64,000 nucleotides of DNA, taken from Paenibacillus silvisoli. Lineage in GTDB: Bacteria > Bacillota > Bacilli > Paenibacillales > Paenibacillaceae. A model generated the notes under the pieces. It was given only the letters and a program-made list of their open reading frames with translations. It had not been told where the DNA came from and did not search any database. A program made the translations under genes and the position numbers. Shown in pieces: positions 51,765-59,797 of this stretch (its first letter is position 1; every line of letters starts with the position of its first letter). The stretch spans positions 5,360,501-5,424,500 of the forward strand of contig NZ_CP133017.1 in assembly GCF_030866765.1 (NCBI RefSeq). Direction: 5' to 3'.

Positions 51765-51950
51765 CTAACGGTTGCCACAGCGCCTATTTGGCTTAAAGGC
51801 ATGAATTTCAGCTGTAACGGTTGCCACAGCGCTTATTGGTCCCCATTTGCGCCATTTTCGTGCCGATTTGCCCAAATAAGCGCTGCTGCAACCGTTAGCA
51901 ACACAAAAACGGCCTTTTCCGGGGAAATAGACGCAGTGGCAACCGTTACG
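51765..51950. repeat. 186-bp four-unit element, diverged copy 4
   Basis: Forward units CTAACGGTTGCCACAGCGCC (51765) and GTAACGGTTGCCACAGCG (51814); reverse units ending CAACCGTTAGC (51899) and GGCAACCGTTACG (51950). The total length equals copies 1-3, but the arm sequence changed from CGAACTCCAG to CGGTTGCCAC on both sides in step. Confidence 0.8.
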
Positions 51951-51973
51951 CAGCTTCGAATTACAACGAAAAA

Positions 51974-51999
51974 CCCCTCCGTCCAACTGGACAGAGGGG
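51974..51999 (-). terminator. Rho-independent terminator of the third transport operon
   Basis: CCCCTCCGTCC pairs with GGACAGAGGGG around a 4-base loop and is followed on the minus strand by TTTTTCG. It lies about 15 bases after the epimerase stop. Confidence 0.85.
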
Positions 52000-52013
52000 C
52001 TCTCGCCGTCATG

Positions 52014-52856
52014 CTATTGCGAATCCTGCCACGAATATTCCGGCTTCCAATTCAACACGCGGCATGCCGCTTCGTTGCTGACGATCGCTTCGCGGCCCGC
52101 GAAGCTTCGGCGAAGATCGCGCACCTCCGGGTAAAACTCCCGGAGCAGCCGCTCCGTCTCCCAATCGCTGAGCGTATCGCTGCTCGTAATGTTGAGCGAC
52201 ACCGACCCGTAGCCGTCCGTCGTGAGCGCCGAGAGCGTCGCGGAAACGGCGTCCCGTATATCCACATAACTCCACAGTATTTTCTTGAAGCTCTCCGGTT
52301 TCCTAATCCGTTCCCCAAATGCTCGAAGCTCATCCGGCGTCGCGATCAGCGAGTAGCGCATCGCCGCGACCTCCATGCCCGTGCGGCGGTGGAACATGTC
52401 GCCCGTCTGCTCGTTCACGATCTTCGACAAGCCGTAGCATTCCTGCGGCAGCTGCGGATGCGCCTCGTCGACCGGAAAATAATCCGGATCGAATTTGCGC
52501 GGCGCCCAAGCAAATCCATACGAGGATTCGCTCGAGCCGTGCACCACCTTCCGGATGCCAAGCACCGAAGCCGCCTCCAGCACGTTGTACGTCGACTGCA
52601 CGTTATTAGAGAAAACAAACTCGTTCGGGAACGAGCCCGGCGCAGGAATCGCCGCCAAATGGATGATCGCGTCGGCGCCGTTCACCCCGCCAATGACTTG
52701 CCCGAGGTTGCCCAGATCAACCGTGATTTGCCGGCAGCGAAGCTTGTCGGAGCGCCGGTTATCCAGCGCAATGACGGTATATCCCTGATTCAGCAGCTCG
52801 CCCACGACCCACCCGCCCAGCTTCCCGCTTGCTCCGGTTACTGCTATCGTTTTCAT
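52014..52856 (-). CDS. NAD-dependent epimerase/dehydratase family protein
   Basis: A 280-residue extended SDR. TGASGKLGGWVV near residue 6-17, NNVQSTYNVLEAA near 84, HGSSESSYG near 106 and the catalytic YGLSK near 140. Size, and the absence of a long C-terminal domain, fit uronate dehydrogenase-like members, which oxidise galacturonate or glucuronate to the lactone. The neighbour RspA/ManD-type enolase (23-base gap) would act on the resulting sugar acid. The role is inferred from context. Confidence 0.82.
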   Translation of the reverse strand: MKTIAVTGASGKLGGWVVGELLNQGYTVIALDNRRSDKLRCRQITVDLGNLGQVIGGVNGADAIIHLAAIPAPGSFPNEFVFSNNVQSTYNVLEAASVLGIRKVVHGSSESSYGFAWAPRKFDPDYFPVDEAHPQLPQECYGLSKIVNEQTGDMFHRRTGMEVAAMRYSLIATPDELRAFGERIRKPESFKKILWSYVDIRDAVSATLSALTTDGYGSVSLNITSSDTLSDWETERLLREFYPEVRDLRRSFAGREAIVSNEAACRVLNWKPEYSWQDSQ

Positions 52857-52879
52857 CGCGTCGCGTCCTCCTTCTCCTC

Positions 52880-54100
52880 TTATGGCCTAACGAGCGTGCC
52901 GTCCGGCCTGCGGTCCAGCGAATACGGCTTGTGATACGCCGCGCGGTTCCACTTGTCGTCGACGAGCAGCGCCGCTTTCTCCTCGTCGATATCGACGCCG
53001 AGCCCCGGCTTCTCGGACACATAAAGATGGCCGCCCCGACGCTCGACATGGCCGGGGAACGCCTCGCACTCGGCATCGGTGAAGTGGTTGATTTCCTGGA
53101 TGCCGAAATTCCATACCGCGCGATCCAGATGAACCGCAGCCGCTTGGTTGACCGGATCGTTCTCCCCGCCCTCCTGCCAGGCGGTGCGCACGCCGAACGT
53201 CTCGCCGAGCGCGGCCAGCTTGCGGCAGGCGCTGATGCCGCCGCCTTTGGATACGCGCACGCGGATGAAATCGATCAGCCGCTCGGTGATGAGATCGGTC
53301 CACTCATGCGGCGTCGTGAACAGCTCGCCGACCGCCTGCGGCGTCGACGATTGCTGCCGCAGCTGGCGGTACCAGCCGATTTGCTCCGGCGGCAGCACAT
53401 CCTCCAGGAAGAATAGCTGATACGGGTCCAGCCGTTTGGAGAGCTGAACCGCGGCAATCGGCTGCAAATGCGAGTGCACGTCATGCGTAAACTGGATGTC
53501 GTTGCCGAAGGTGAGCCGCATTTTCTCGAACATCGCCGGAATGGCGTTCATATAGATCGCTTCGTTAAACACGTTCGCCGACCAGCTTGGATTCGGCACG
53601 TTCGCCTTCGCGGCCGGCACAAAACCGCCGCCGCCATAGGAACCGAGCTGGCAGCGAATAACGGTGTAGCCTTCCTCCACGTAGCGGTGCACCGCCTCGG
53701 TCAGCTCCTCGATGTCGCGCCCGTCCGCATGGCCGTAGCACGGCACGGCCGAACGGCAGGCGCCGCCCAGCAGCTGGTACACCGGCAGCCCCGCTTCCTT
53801 GCCCTTAATATCCCACAGCGCCATGTCGATGCCGCCGATGGCGGTCTGCGTAATAGAGCCGTGGCGCCAATAGCTGCTCGTGTGCATCATCTGCCAGATA
53901 TCCTCGATTTGGCTCGCGTCTCTGCCGATCAGCTGCGGAGCGAAAAGCTGCTCCACCACCTGCACGACCGCCTCCGGATTAAAGATGTCCGTCGCCGAGC
54001 CGATGCCGTATAAGCCGTCCTGATCCGTCGTTACTTTGACAATCGTCCAGCTGCCGTCCTGCCGCGTACGAATACATTTTACGCCTGTAATCTTTGCCAC
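52880..54100 (-). CDS. Enolase-superfamily sugar-acid dehydratase (RspA/ManD type)
   Basis: A 406-residue enzyme. N-terminal capping domain, then TAIGGIDMALWDIKGKEAGL and PVYQLLGGACRS, typical of RspA/ManD. Metal ligands appear as Asp in HDVHSHLQP (about 210), Glu in FFLEDVLPPE (about 236) and Glu in AVGELF (about 262); the D-x-H pattern supplies the catalytic His. Members dehydrate D-mannonate or D-gluconate, and some have poor activity. GTG 54100, with GGAGG upstream, is the start. It follows the binding-protein gene and its terminator. Confidence 0.85.
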   Translation of the reverse strand: MAKITGVKCIRTRQDGSWTIVKVTTDQDGLYGIGSATDIFNPEAVVQVVEQLFAPQLIGRDASQIEDIWQMMHTSSYWRHGSITQTAIGGIDMALWDIKGKEAGLPVYQLLGGACRSAVPCYGHADGRDIEELTEAVHRYVEEGYTVIRCQLGSYGGGGFVPAAKANVPNPSWSANVFNEAIYMNAIPAMFEKMRLTFGNDIQFTHDVHSHLQPIAAVQLSKRLDPYQLFFLEDVLPPEQIGWYRQLRQQSSTPQAVGELFTTPHEWTDLITERLIDFIRVRVSKGGGISACRKLAALGETFGVRTAWQEGGENDPVNQAAAVHLDRAVWNFGIQEINHFTDAECEAFPGHVERRGGHLYVSEKPGLGVDIDEEKAALLVDDKWNRAAYHKPYSLDRRPDGTLVRP

Positions 54101-54244
54101 TGTCCAATCCTCCGATTCCTGCACGCAGACGTGCATGTCGTAATAGATAATGACCGTGCTTGTGCCGCTCAAAGATGCTCTTCTGTAATACCATTCTTGG
54201 CCCGGGCCGCATTACCTTCCGGCCCTTCGCTTTCCCGCCAATAA

Positions 54245-54274
54245 AAATCCGCGCCTCCGAAGAGACGCGGATTT
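54245..54274 (-). terminator. Terminator after the third solute-binding-protein gene
   Basis: AAATCCGCG pairs with CGCGGATTT around a 12-base loop and is followed on the minus strand by TTATTGG. The stop of the binding-protein gene is 6 bases before it. Read-through would feed the enolase gene. Confidence 0.75.
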
Positions 54275-54279
54275 CCCGA

Positions 54280-55887
54280 TTATTTCTTCGCAGCCAAGTA
54301 CGCGTCGATTTGCTTTTGCGCTTCGGCGATGATTTTGTCCAGGCCGTTCGCCTTCTGCTTCTCGATATAATCCGCTACCGCTTTGTCAACGTCCTTCGCG
54401 TTGCCGAATTCGATCGGCTTATGGAATTCCTCGACCGCTTGGTCTCGCTTCGCCACTTCGTTCTTGATGTTGTCCTCGGAGATGAACAGTCCGTCCACCG
54501 GCGAGTTCACGTTGACGGGCAGCGCTGCGAATTCAGCCTCGCGCACCCAGAAGTCTTTGCTGTACGCCGGGTTCGGACGCATGAATTGCGGCTTCCAGAG
54601 CGCCCATTGGCCGCCCCACTCCATGTAATTGGACGTCGTCGTTTGCATGCCTTCCGGATAGTTGGCCGCTTCGCCGTCCAGGACGTACGTTTTGCCTTCG
54701 ATGCCGTATTGCACAAGGTCATACAGCGTTTTGTCGGTTTCGAGCATATCCAGGAACTGCAGAACGCGGTCCGCGTGCTCGGAGTTGCGGTTGATCGCCA
54801 CCACGTTCGCGAGCGCCGTACGGTTTACGTACTTCTTATCCGGGTAGAGCAGCGAGCTCGACAGCTTGTAGGAAGGATCCGCGAAGCCCGGGTTTGCGTT
54901 CACCCACTCGTGCGAGGAGTCGGTGTAGAACATTTTGCCGTTTCTCCATTGCGCTGCGCCGTCTTCTTTGTCGATCATCGCGTCGCGGTTGATAATGCCG
55001 TCGTCGTACCATTTTTTCGCCATCAATGCCGCTTCTTTATAGAACGGCTGCTGCTCGACCGGTTGAATCTTCACAGCCGGGTCGTTCAGGTAGAAGCCCA
55101 TGCCGTGGAAGCCAAGGTCCACCCACTCGTCGCGCTCCATGTAGATGCCAAGCGGCGTGGAACGGGACAGCTTATCTTTCGGAAACGCTTCTTTGAGCTT
55201 GTGCAGGAACGCGTCAAGGTCTTCGATCGTTTTGATGGAATCAGGAGCTGGCGTAATGCCCGCTTTGTCCGTCAGGTCTACCCGCCATACGGCGTATTTG
55301 CGCTGGTTCATGCTCATTGTCCAAGGCAGGCCGACGATTTGACCGTTGACCGTCGCGGCTGTAAGCGTGCCTTGCTCTTGATATTTCGCGAACAGGTTCG
55401 GCGCGAATTTCGGAAGCAGGTCGTTGAGCGCCATGTAGGATCCTTTTGCCGCCATTTGCTTGTAGGACAGCCAGTCGCCGTCGAAGTTCATGTCCCATTT
55501 GTCGCCGGAAGCGGCCATGACGAGCATTTTGTCCTTGAAGTCGCCGAACGGAATGAAGTTGATATCGAATTTCACGTTAAGCCCTTTGCTCTTCACGTAG
55601 TCGCTGACGGCGGACCAAACTTCGTCCGTTGCCGCTTTCTTATCGCCGCCAAAATAGAACTTCAACGTCACTTCCTCTTGCTCTTTCGCCGAATCGTCGG
55701 CCGCGGCATTCGTGGAATCATCTGTCGCCGCATTCGTGGAGTTGCCTGTCGTCGAATCATTCGTCGTCGTACCGGATGAATCGCTATTCTTGTTGTTGTC
55801 ATTGCCGGAGCTGCATGCCGAGAGCACCAGGCTCAGCATCAGTACGATCGAAAGCAGCAGCGGAAGCTTGGAACGCATCTTCTTCAT
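54280..55887 (-). CDS. Extracellular solute-binding protein, LplA-type lipoprotein
   Basis: A 535-residue lipoprotein receptor. Signal LPLLLSIVLMLSLVLSACSS with the lipobox Cys near residue 25, a low-complexity linker rich in N, S, T and D (about 28-70), then the binding domain (VTLKFYFGGDKKAATDEVW). Long LplA-type receptors serve oligosaccharides and often uronate-containing glycans. GGGGAGAGG precedes ATG 55887. It lies after its two permeases and has a small hairpin (55924-55948) just upstream. Confidence 0.9.
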   Translation of the reverse strand: MKKMRSKLPLLLSIVLMLSLVLSACSSGNDNNKNSDSSGTTTNDSTTGNSTNAATDDSTNAAADDSAKEQEEVTLKFYFGGDKKAATDEVWSAVSDYVKSKGLNVKFDINFIPFGDFKDKMLVMAASGDKWDMNFDGDWLSYKQMAAKGSYMALNDLLPKFAPNLFAKYQEQGTLTAATVNGQIVGLPWTMSMNQRKYAVWRVDLTDKAGITPAPDSIKTIEDLDAFLHKLKEAFPKDKLSRSTPLGIYMERDEWVDLGFHGMGFYLNDPAVKIQPVEQQPFYKEAALMAKKWYDDGIINRDAMIDKEDGAAQWRNGKMFYTDSSHEWVNANPGFADPSYKLSSSLLYPDKKYVNRTALANVVAINRNSEHADRVLQFLDMLETDKTLYDLVQYGIEGKTYVLDGEAANYPEGMQTTTSNYMEWGGQWALWKPQFMRPNPAYSKDFWVREAEFAALPVNVNSPVDGLFISEDNIKNEVAKRDQAVEEFHKPIEFGNAKDVDKAVADYIEKQKANGLDKIIAEAQKQIDAYLAAKK

Positions 55888-55923
55888 CGTGTACCTCTCC
55901 CCTTGAGCTTGTTATATACTATC

Positions 55924-55948
55924 CAGCGCAGTTAGCTAGGCTGCGCTG
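55924..55948 (-). other. Hairpin before the third solute-binding-protein gene
   Basis: CAGCGCAG pairs with CTGCGCTG around a 9-base loop, between the permease stop and the binding-protein start. No T-run follows, so it may protect the 5' end of a processed transcript. Confidence 0.45.
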
Positions 55949-55969
55949 CTATAGCCGTTGCTTGCGTGA

Positions 55970-56860
55970 TTACCCTTTCACCGCGCCCACCATCAAGCCT
56001 TGCACGAAATACCGCTGCAGGAACGGGTACAGAAACACGATCGGGCCGATCGTGACGACCGTCAGCGCCATCTTGATGGACTCGGACGGCAGCTGGGCGG
56101 ATATCCGCTGCATGTCGGCGGCGTTGCTCGAGCTTCGCAGGAACTCGACGTTCGAGACAAGCGTTCGGAGCAGCAGCTGCAGCGGCTGCAGCTCTTGCTT
56201 ATCGACGAACATCAGGCCGAGGAACCAGTCATTCCAGTAGCCCAGCGCGACGAACAGTCCGACCGTGGCGAGCACCGGCTTGGATAGCGGCATGATGAGC
56301 CGGTAGTAGATGCGGTACTCGCTGGCGCCGTCCATTTTGGCCGATTCATAGATATCCTCCGGGATGGAAAGCAGGAAGTTGCGGATCAGAAACATATTGA
56401 ACGCATTCGCGAGCGGCGGCAGAATCATCGCGAATATCGTATCCTTCAAATGCAGGTAGTTGACGCAGACGATATACCACGGCACCAAACCGCCGCTGAA
56501 CAGCATCGTGATGATGACATAGACCGACAGGATGTTGCGGTACTTGAACGAGCGCCGCGCCATGACGTAGCCGCCCAAGCTGGTAAGAAATACCGAGAGC
56601 ACCGTGCCGGCCACCGTGACGAGCAGGCTGATGCCGTACGCGTCAATGATCCGGTTGGAGCCGAGCAGCAGGATTTTGTAGGACATGAGGGTCACGCTCT
56701 TCGGGAACAGCGAGTAGCCGTTGTTGATAATATCGTTCTCCGTCGCGAGCGAGCCGGTGATGACCATGAGAAACGGAATCAGGCAGGCTATGCTGAACAG
56801 GGAGATGATAACGACAATGATCGTTTGCGAAATCGAGATCCGTTTGATTTTGACCGGCAT
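55970..56860 (-). CDS. Carbohydrate ABC permease, LplC type
   Basis: A 296-residue permease with six spans, first about residues 13-35. The EAA loop reads YESAKMDGASEYRIYYRLIM near 178-197, and the end reads YPFLQRYFVQGLMVGAVKG, which is typical of LplC/YtcP. AGGAGGG lies about 12 bases before ATG 56860. It pairs with LplB at 56892. Confidence 0.9.
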   Translation of the reverse strand: MPVKIKRISISQTIIVVIISLFSIACLIPFLMVITGSLATENDIINNGYSLFPKSVTLMSYKILLLGSNRIIDAYGISLLVTVAGTVLSVFLTSLGGYVMARRSFKYRNILSVYVIITMLFSGGLVPWYIVCVNYLHLKDTIFAMILPPLANAFNMFLIRNFLLSIPEDIYESAKMDGASEYRIYYRLIMPLSKPVLATVGLFVALGYWNDWFLGLMFVDKQELQPLQLLLRTLVSNVEFLRSSSNAADMQRISAQLPSESIKMALTVVTIGPIVFLYPFLQRYFVQGLMVGAVKG

Positions 56861-56891
56861 GGCGGTGATTGTCCCTCCTCTTGAACGCTAG

Positions 56892-57878
56892 TTAGAAAAT
56901 CGCGGAGTCCTTATCGACCTTGCGGGCCGCGTAGTTGCTGCCGAGCACGAGAACGAAGGCGACGACCGATTGGATGAAGCCGGCGGCCGAGGCCATGCCG
57001 ATGTCGCCGGATTTGCGCAAGCTCCGATAGACCAGCGTGTCGATAACGTCCGTTGTCGGAAACAGCAGACTCGCATCGCCGACCATCGCGTAGAACATCC
57101 CGAAGTCCGCGTTCATGATGCGCCCGACCGCGAGCAGCGTCAGGATGATGATCGTCGGCTTCAGCATCGGAATGCTGATGTAGCGGATTTGCTGCCAACG
57201 CGACGCGCCGTCAATCGAGGCGGCTTCGTAGTAGGAGTTGTCGATACCGGTGAGCGCGGCCAAGTAGATGATCGTTCCGTAGCCGGTCACCTTCCACCTG
57301 ATGGCGATGGTCAGTATGAGCGGCCAAAGCGAAGCCTCGCTGTAGAAGTCGATCGGCTGGAAGCCCATCCACTCGACGATCCGGTTGATGGCGCCATTCT
57401 CGTAGTTGAGCAGGTTGTAGGTGAACACGCCGACGACGATCCAAGAGATGAAGAACGGCAGGAAGGTGATCGACTGCGTAATCCGTTTAAAATATTTGTT
57501 GCGCACCTCGTTCAGCATGAGAGCCAGTCCGACTTCGAACACGAGCCCGACGGCGATGAACAATCCGTTCAGCAGAATCGTGTTTCGCACCGCTCTGGAT
57601 GCGGCGTCCGAGGAAAGCAGGTAGTCGAAGTTGTTCAGGATCGGCTGCGCCCAAGGGCTGCCGAAGATGCCTTTGCTGAAATCGAAATTTTTGAAGGCGA
57701 TGATGAGGCCCGCGAGCGGCCAATAGTTGAAGAGAAGCAGCAGGATGCCGACCGGCAAAAACATGATGTAGAGCGAATGGTTGGTCTTCAAATCTCGCAG
57801 GAAGCCATTCCTTTTGCGATAGACGGCGGCGGCTGCAGGCAGCGATTGCGGTTTGTTGACGTCGCTGTTCAGTTTCAT
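56892..57878 (-). CDS. Carbohydrate ABC permease, LplB type
   Basis: A 328-residue permease with six spans, first about residues 38-60 (YIMFLPVGILLLLFNYWPLA). The EAA loop reads YEAASIDGASRWQQIRYISI near 215-234. LplB-type features include AFKNFDFSKGIFGSPW. AAAGG lies before ATG 57878. First gene of the third transport operon, with a cre-like site about 43 bases upstream. Confidence 0.9.
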   Translation of the reverse strand: MKLNSDVNKPQSLPAAAAVYRKRNGFLRDLKTNHSLYIMFLPVGILLLLFNYWPLAGLIIAFKNFDFSKGIFGSPWAQPILNNFDYLLSSDAASRAVRNTILLNGLFIAVGLVFEVGLALMLNEVRNKYFKRITQSITFLPFFISWIVVGVFTYNLLNYENGAINRIVEWMGFQPIDFYSEASLWPLILTIAIRWKVTGYGTIIYLAALTGIDNSYYEAASIDGASRWQQIRYISIPMLKPTIIILTLLAVGRIMNADFGMFYAMVGDASLLFPTTDVIDTLVYRSLRKSGDIGMASAAGFIQSVVAFVLVLGSNYAARKVDKDSAIF

Positions 57879-57920
57879 CGGCGTTCTTACCTTTCTTGTT
57901 CGGTGTTGTCTTCATCATAC

Positions 57921-57934
57921 TGTAAGGGCTTACA
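57921..57934. promoter_or_regulatory. Candidate cre site of the third transport operon
   Basis: TGTAAGGGCTTACA matches TGWNANCGNTNWCA at 13 of 14 positions (the central C is G) and has perfectly paired six-base arms. It lies 43 bases upstream of the LplB start. Confidence 0.6.
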
Positions 57935-57990
57935 AGGTACTATGAGCCAAACTTAATCTTTTGTGAGGTAAATTTGGCCGCAACAGAAAA

Positions 57991-58019
57991 AAGCACAGCA
58001 CCTTATAGCGTGCTGTGCC
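57991..58019 (-). terminator. Rho-independent terminator
   Basis: AGCACAGCAC pairs with GTGCTGTGC around an 8-base loop; on the minus strand it is followed by TTTTTTC. It ends the operon of the CD3324-type and APH-fold genes. Confidence 0.85.
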
Positions 58020-58035
58020 TCACTACTAGTCTCGT

Positions 58036-58734
58036 TCAAACGCGATCAACGAAAAACAATACGCTCCCATACAGTCTCATAAAGCTTTTATAATCGGCAT
58101 TCCCTGTTAGCAGGATAATCGTCGGATACGCGTTCACTTTCCGCTGCTTTAATGCGCCCAATAGCTCGCTCTGCACGATGGTATAGAACTTCCCCTCTTC
58201 ATACTTCACAAGAAGCGGCGGGCGAGCGGCTGCATCGGCCTGAACGTCATCCCCCTTAGCTCCAACCGGCTTCAACCCTTCGGTCTGAATCAGGCGAAGC
58301 GGAAACTTCACGACGCCAAAATAGGTGCATTCCTCATTCAGCAGCTCTTGTAAAGGCGGCGCATCCTGCCAGGTAAACAGCAGGCTGCATTGCATCCATT
58401 CCTCCAGCATGCCGACGCTCGCGTAGTTTACGGCTGAAGATACCGTCGGCTCGTAACTCAGCTGCTTGTCGGGCTTCTTCGAATAAATGATTTTCTTAAT
58501 GGTATCCAAGGACAGATAGTACGCGTCGGCCAGCTCCGAAACCGTCATCCCACGCGCATACTTATTGCAAATCATCCGGTTGCGGCGGTTGAGCTGATCA
58601 CGGTAGCCGGAGGTCTCGCCCCAGCCCTTTTTCTCGTCTCCCGAAGGAATGTAAAGCAGCTTCCCAGCCGCGTACTTCTGAATGGCCTTCACCAGTTCTT
58701 CCGGCAGGACATCGTTCGCGTTCTCATATTTCAT
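58036..58734 (-). CDS. CD3324-type helix-turn-helix protein with extra C-terminal domain
   Basis: A 232-residue protein. Residues 1-85 match the CD3324 family: NDVLPEELVKAIQKYAAGKL, LYIPSGDEKKGWGETSGYRD, then RNRMICNKYARGMTVSELAD with a helix-turn-helix end (LDTIKKIIYSKK). Most CD3324 proteins are about 90 residues. Here about 145 extra residues follow, with LFTWQDAPPLQELLNEECTY and VKFPLRLIQTEGL, which I do not recognise. It could be a ligand-sensing extension. It follows the APH-fold gene by 11 bases. Confidence 0.75.
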   Translation of the reverse strand: MKYENANDVLPEELVKAIQKYAAGKLLYIPSGDEKKGWGETSGYRDQLNRRNRMICNKYARGMTVSELADAYYLSLDTIKKIIYSKKPDKQLSYEPTVSSAVNYASVGMLEEWMQCSLLFTWQDAPPLQELLNEECTYFGVVKFPLRLIQTEGLKPVGAKGDDVQADAAARPPLLVKYEEGKFYTIVQSELLGALKQRKVNAYPTIILLTGNADYKSFMRLYGSVLFFVDRV

Positions 58735-58745
58735 TTCATCACCGT

Positions 58746-59450
58746 CTATATCGCGTTTATGCGATCCTTCAGCTCGCTTATCGATCGCTTAATATAGTAG
58801 CAGGATTCCGTGTCATCGATCGAGGCATGCCACCGCAGCACATCGATTCCTTTATAGTAGGCCATACATAAGAAGCGTTCCTTAAAATCCGGAATGACGA
58901 TATTTTTCTTCTTGCAATAGGCTGCGAACAGTTCCGGTACTTTCATATAAGGCTTATGCAGGTCCATGATGGCGAGATCCAGAAGAAAATCGCTAATGCC
59001 GGCTCTGCTCCAATCCGGGAACCCTACCCGCGTTTGCCCGTCCGTGATCATATTCATGAAGAACGTATTGTTATTGACCAAGAATCGCCGCCCCTCGCAA
59101 TAGCTGATCCGGTCTTCCATTTCTTTGAAATAGTGTTCGAAGAACTCGCGCGACAGCTCCGTCGTCTCGAACATCTCTTTCCAATTGTACCAGTACCCTT
59201 CCCGATCCTCCGAAAAGGTCTCCACGAGAAATGCCCGGCACGTCGCGTACGCCGTCTCGCATTCCTCATTAAATTCGCCGTAGCCTTCAACGCCCGAGAT
59301 GTCCGCTGTACCAATTTCCAGGATGCTGTCAAAAAACAATTCGCAGCAAGCCGTAAACGCCTCCGGGCTCAGCTGATCGGCCGCAAAACCGTCCGGCGTC
59401 ATGTTCACCTTCTCGGGCAGCATCGATTTGATCCGATGATCCTTGCTCAT
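58746..59450 (-). CDS. APH-fold protein with degenerate catalytic loop
   Basis: A 234-residue protein whose middle and end match hygromycin-B-4-O-kinase-like phosphotransferases (REGYWYNWKEMFETTELS, AYYKGIDVLRWHASID). The loop that normally reads H-x-D-x-x-x-x-N is RRFLVNNNTFFMNMI here (about residues 115-129): His and the catalytic Asp are both Asn, only the distal Asn remains. The metal-binding Asp in GFPDWSRAG is kept. The N-terminal lobe is shorter than in active members. It may be a pseudokinase or decaying gene. ATG 59450 is preferred, 6 bases after AGGAG. Confidence 0.7.
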   Translation of the reverse strand: MSKDHRIKSMLPEKVNMTPDGFAADQLSPEAFTACCELFFDSILEIGTADISGVEGYGEFNEECETAYATCRAFLVETFSEDREGYWYNWKEMFETTELSREFFEHYFKEMEDRISYCEGRRFLVNNNTFFMNMITDGQTRVGFPDWSRAGISDFLLDLAIMDLHKPYMKVPELFAAYCKKKNIVIPDFKERFLCMAYYKGIDVLRWHASIDDTESCYYIKRSISELKDRINAI

Positions 59451-59620
59451 GTCGATCTCCTCTTTCATGTTTGTTTTGCATCAGCTGCGCATCTGATCTA
59501 AAGCAATCATACATCGGCTATGTCTGGGGAGATAGGCAAAGAATGGCTTAAGGCGACTTTATCGCAACTTGTCCGAACCAATGAACTTGTCCTCCATTTC
59601 ATTAATAGGGGGTGAAAATC

Positions 59621-59740
59621 ATGACTACCAACAAAGAAGTTATTTTGAACCGTAATTTTACGCATTTGGGCGTTGGCTTCGTATCGGGAAACGGGTACTG
59701 GTGGACGCAGGAATTTTGGGGACCTTATAGAGCGAGTTAA
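59621..59740 (+). pseudogene. Fragment of a CAP (SCP/PR1) domain protein
   Basis: A 39-codon frame with GGGGGTG before ATG 59621. Codons 8-31 read LNRNFTHLGVGFVSGNG and YWWTQEFWG, which match the last conserved strands of the CAP domain of YkwD-like secreted proteins (N-x-x-F-x-H-x-G-V-G, Y-W-T-Q). The rest of the domain, the signal peptide and the catalytic-site His/Glu are missing. Either a remnant that has kept or gained a start, or a small gene in its own right. Confidence 0.6.
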
Positions 59741-59742
59741 GA

Positions 59743-59787
59743 GAAGAAGGAGCACCTGCCGTGATGGCGGATGCTCCTTCTTCTTCT
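59743..59787. terminator. Strong bidirectional terminator
   Basis: AGAAGAAGGAGCA pairs with TGCTCCTTCTTCT over a loop with an inner CCGCC-like pairing. It separates the CAP fragment from the convergent acetyltransferase gene. Confidence 0.85.
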
Positions 59788-59797
59788 TCTACTTTGC

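Noticed and set aside
54160-55779. Long plus-strand open frame (539 codons) opposite the third solute-binding-protein gene
   Set aside because: It lies antisense to a clear lipoprotein receptor gene with signal peptide and ribosome site. The translation is Arg/His/Val-rich, as expected for the reverse frame of a GC-rich gene, and there is no family likeness.
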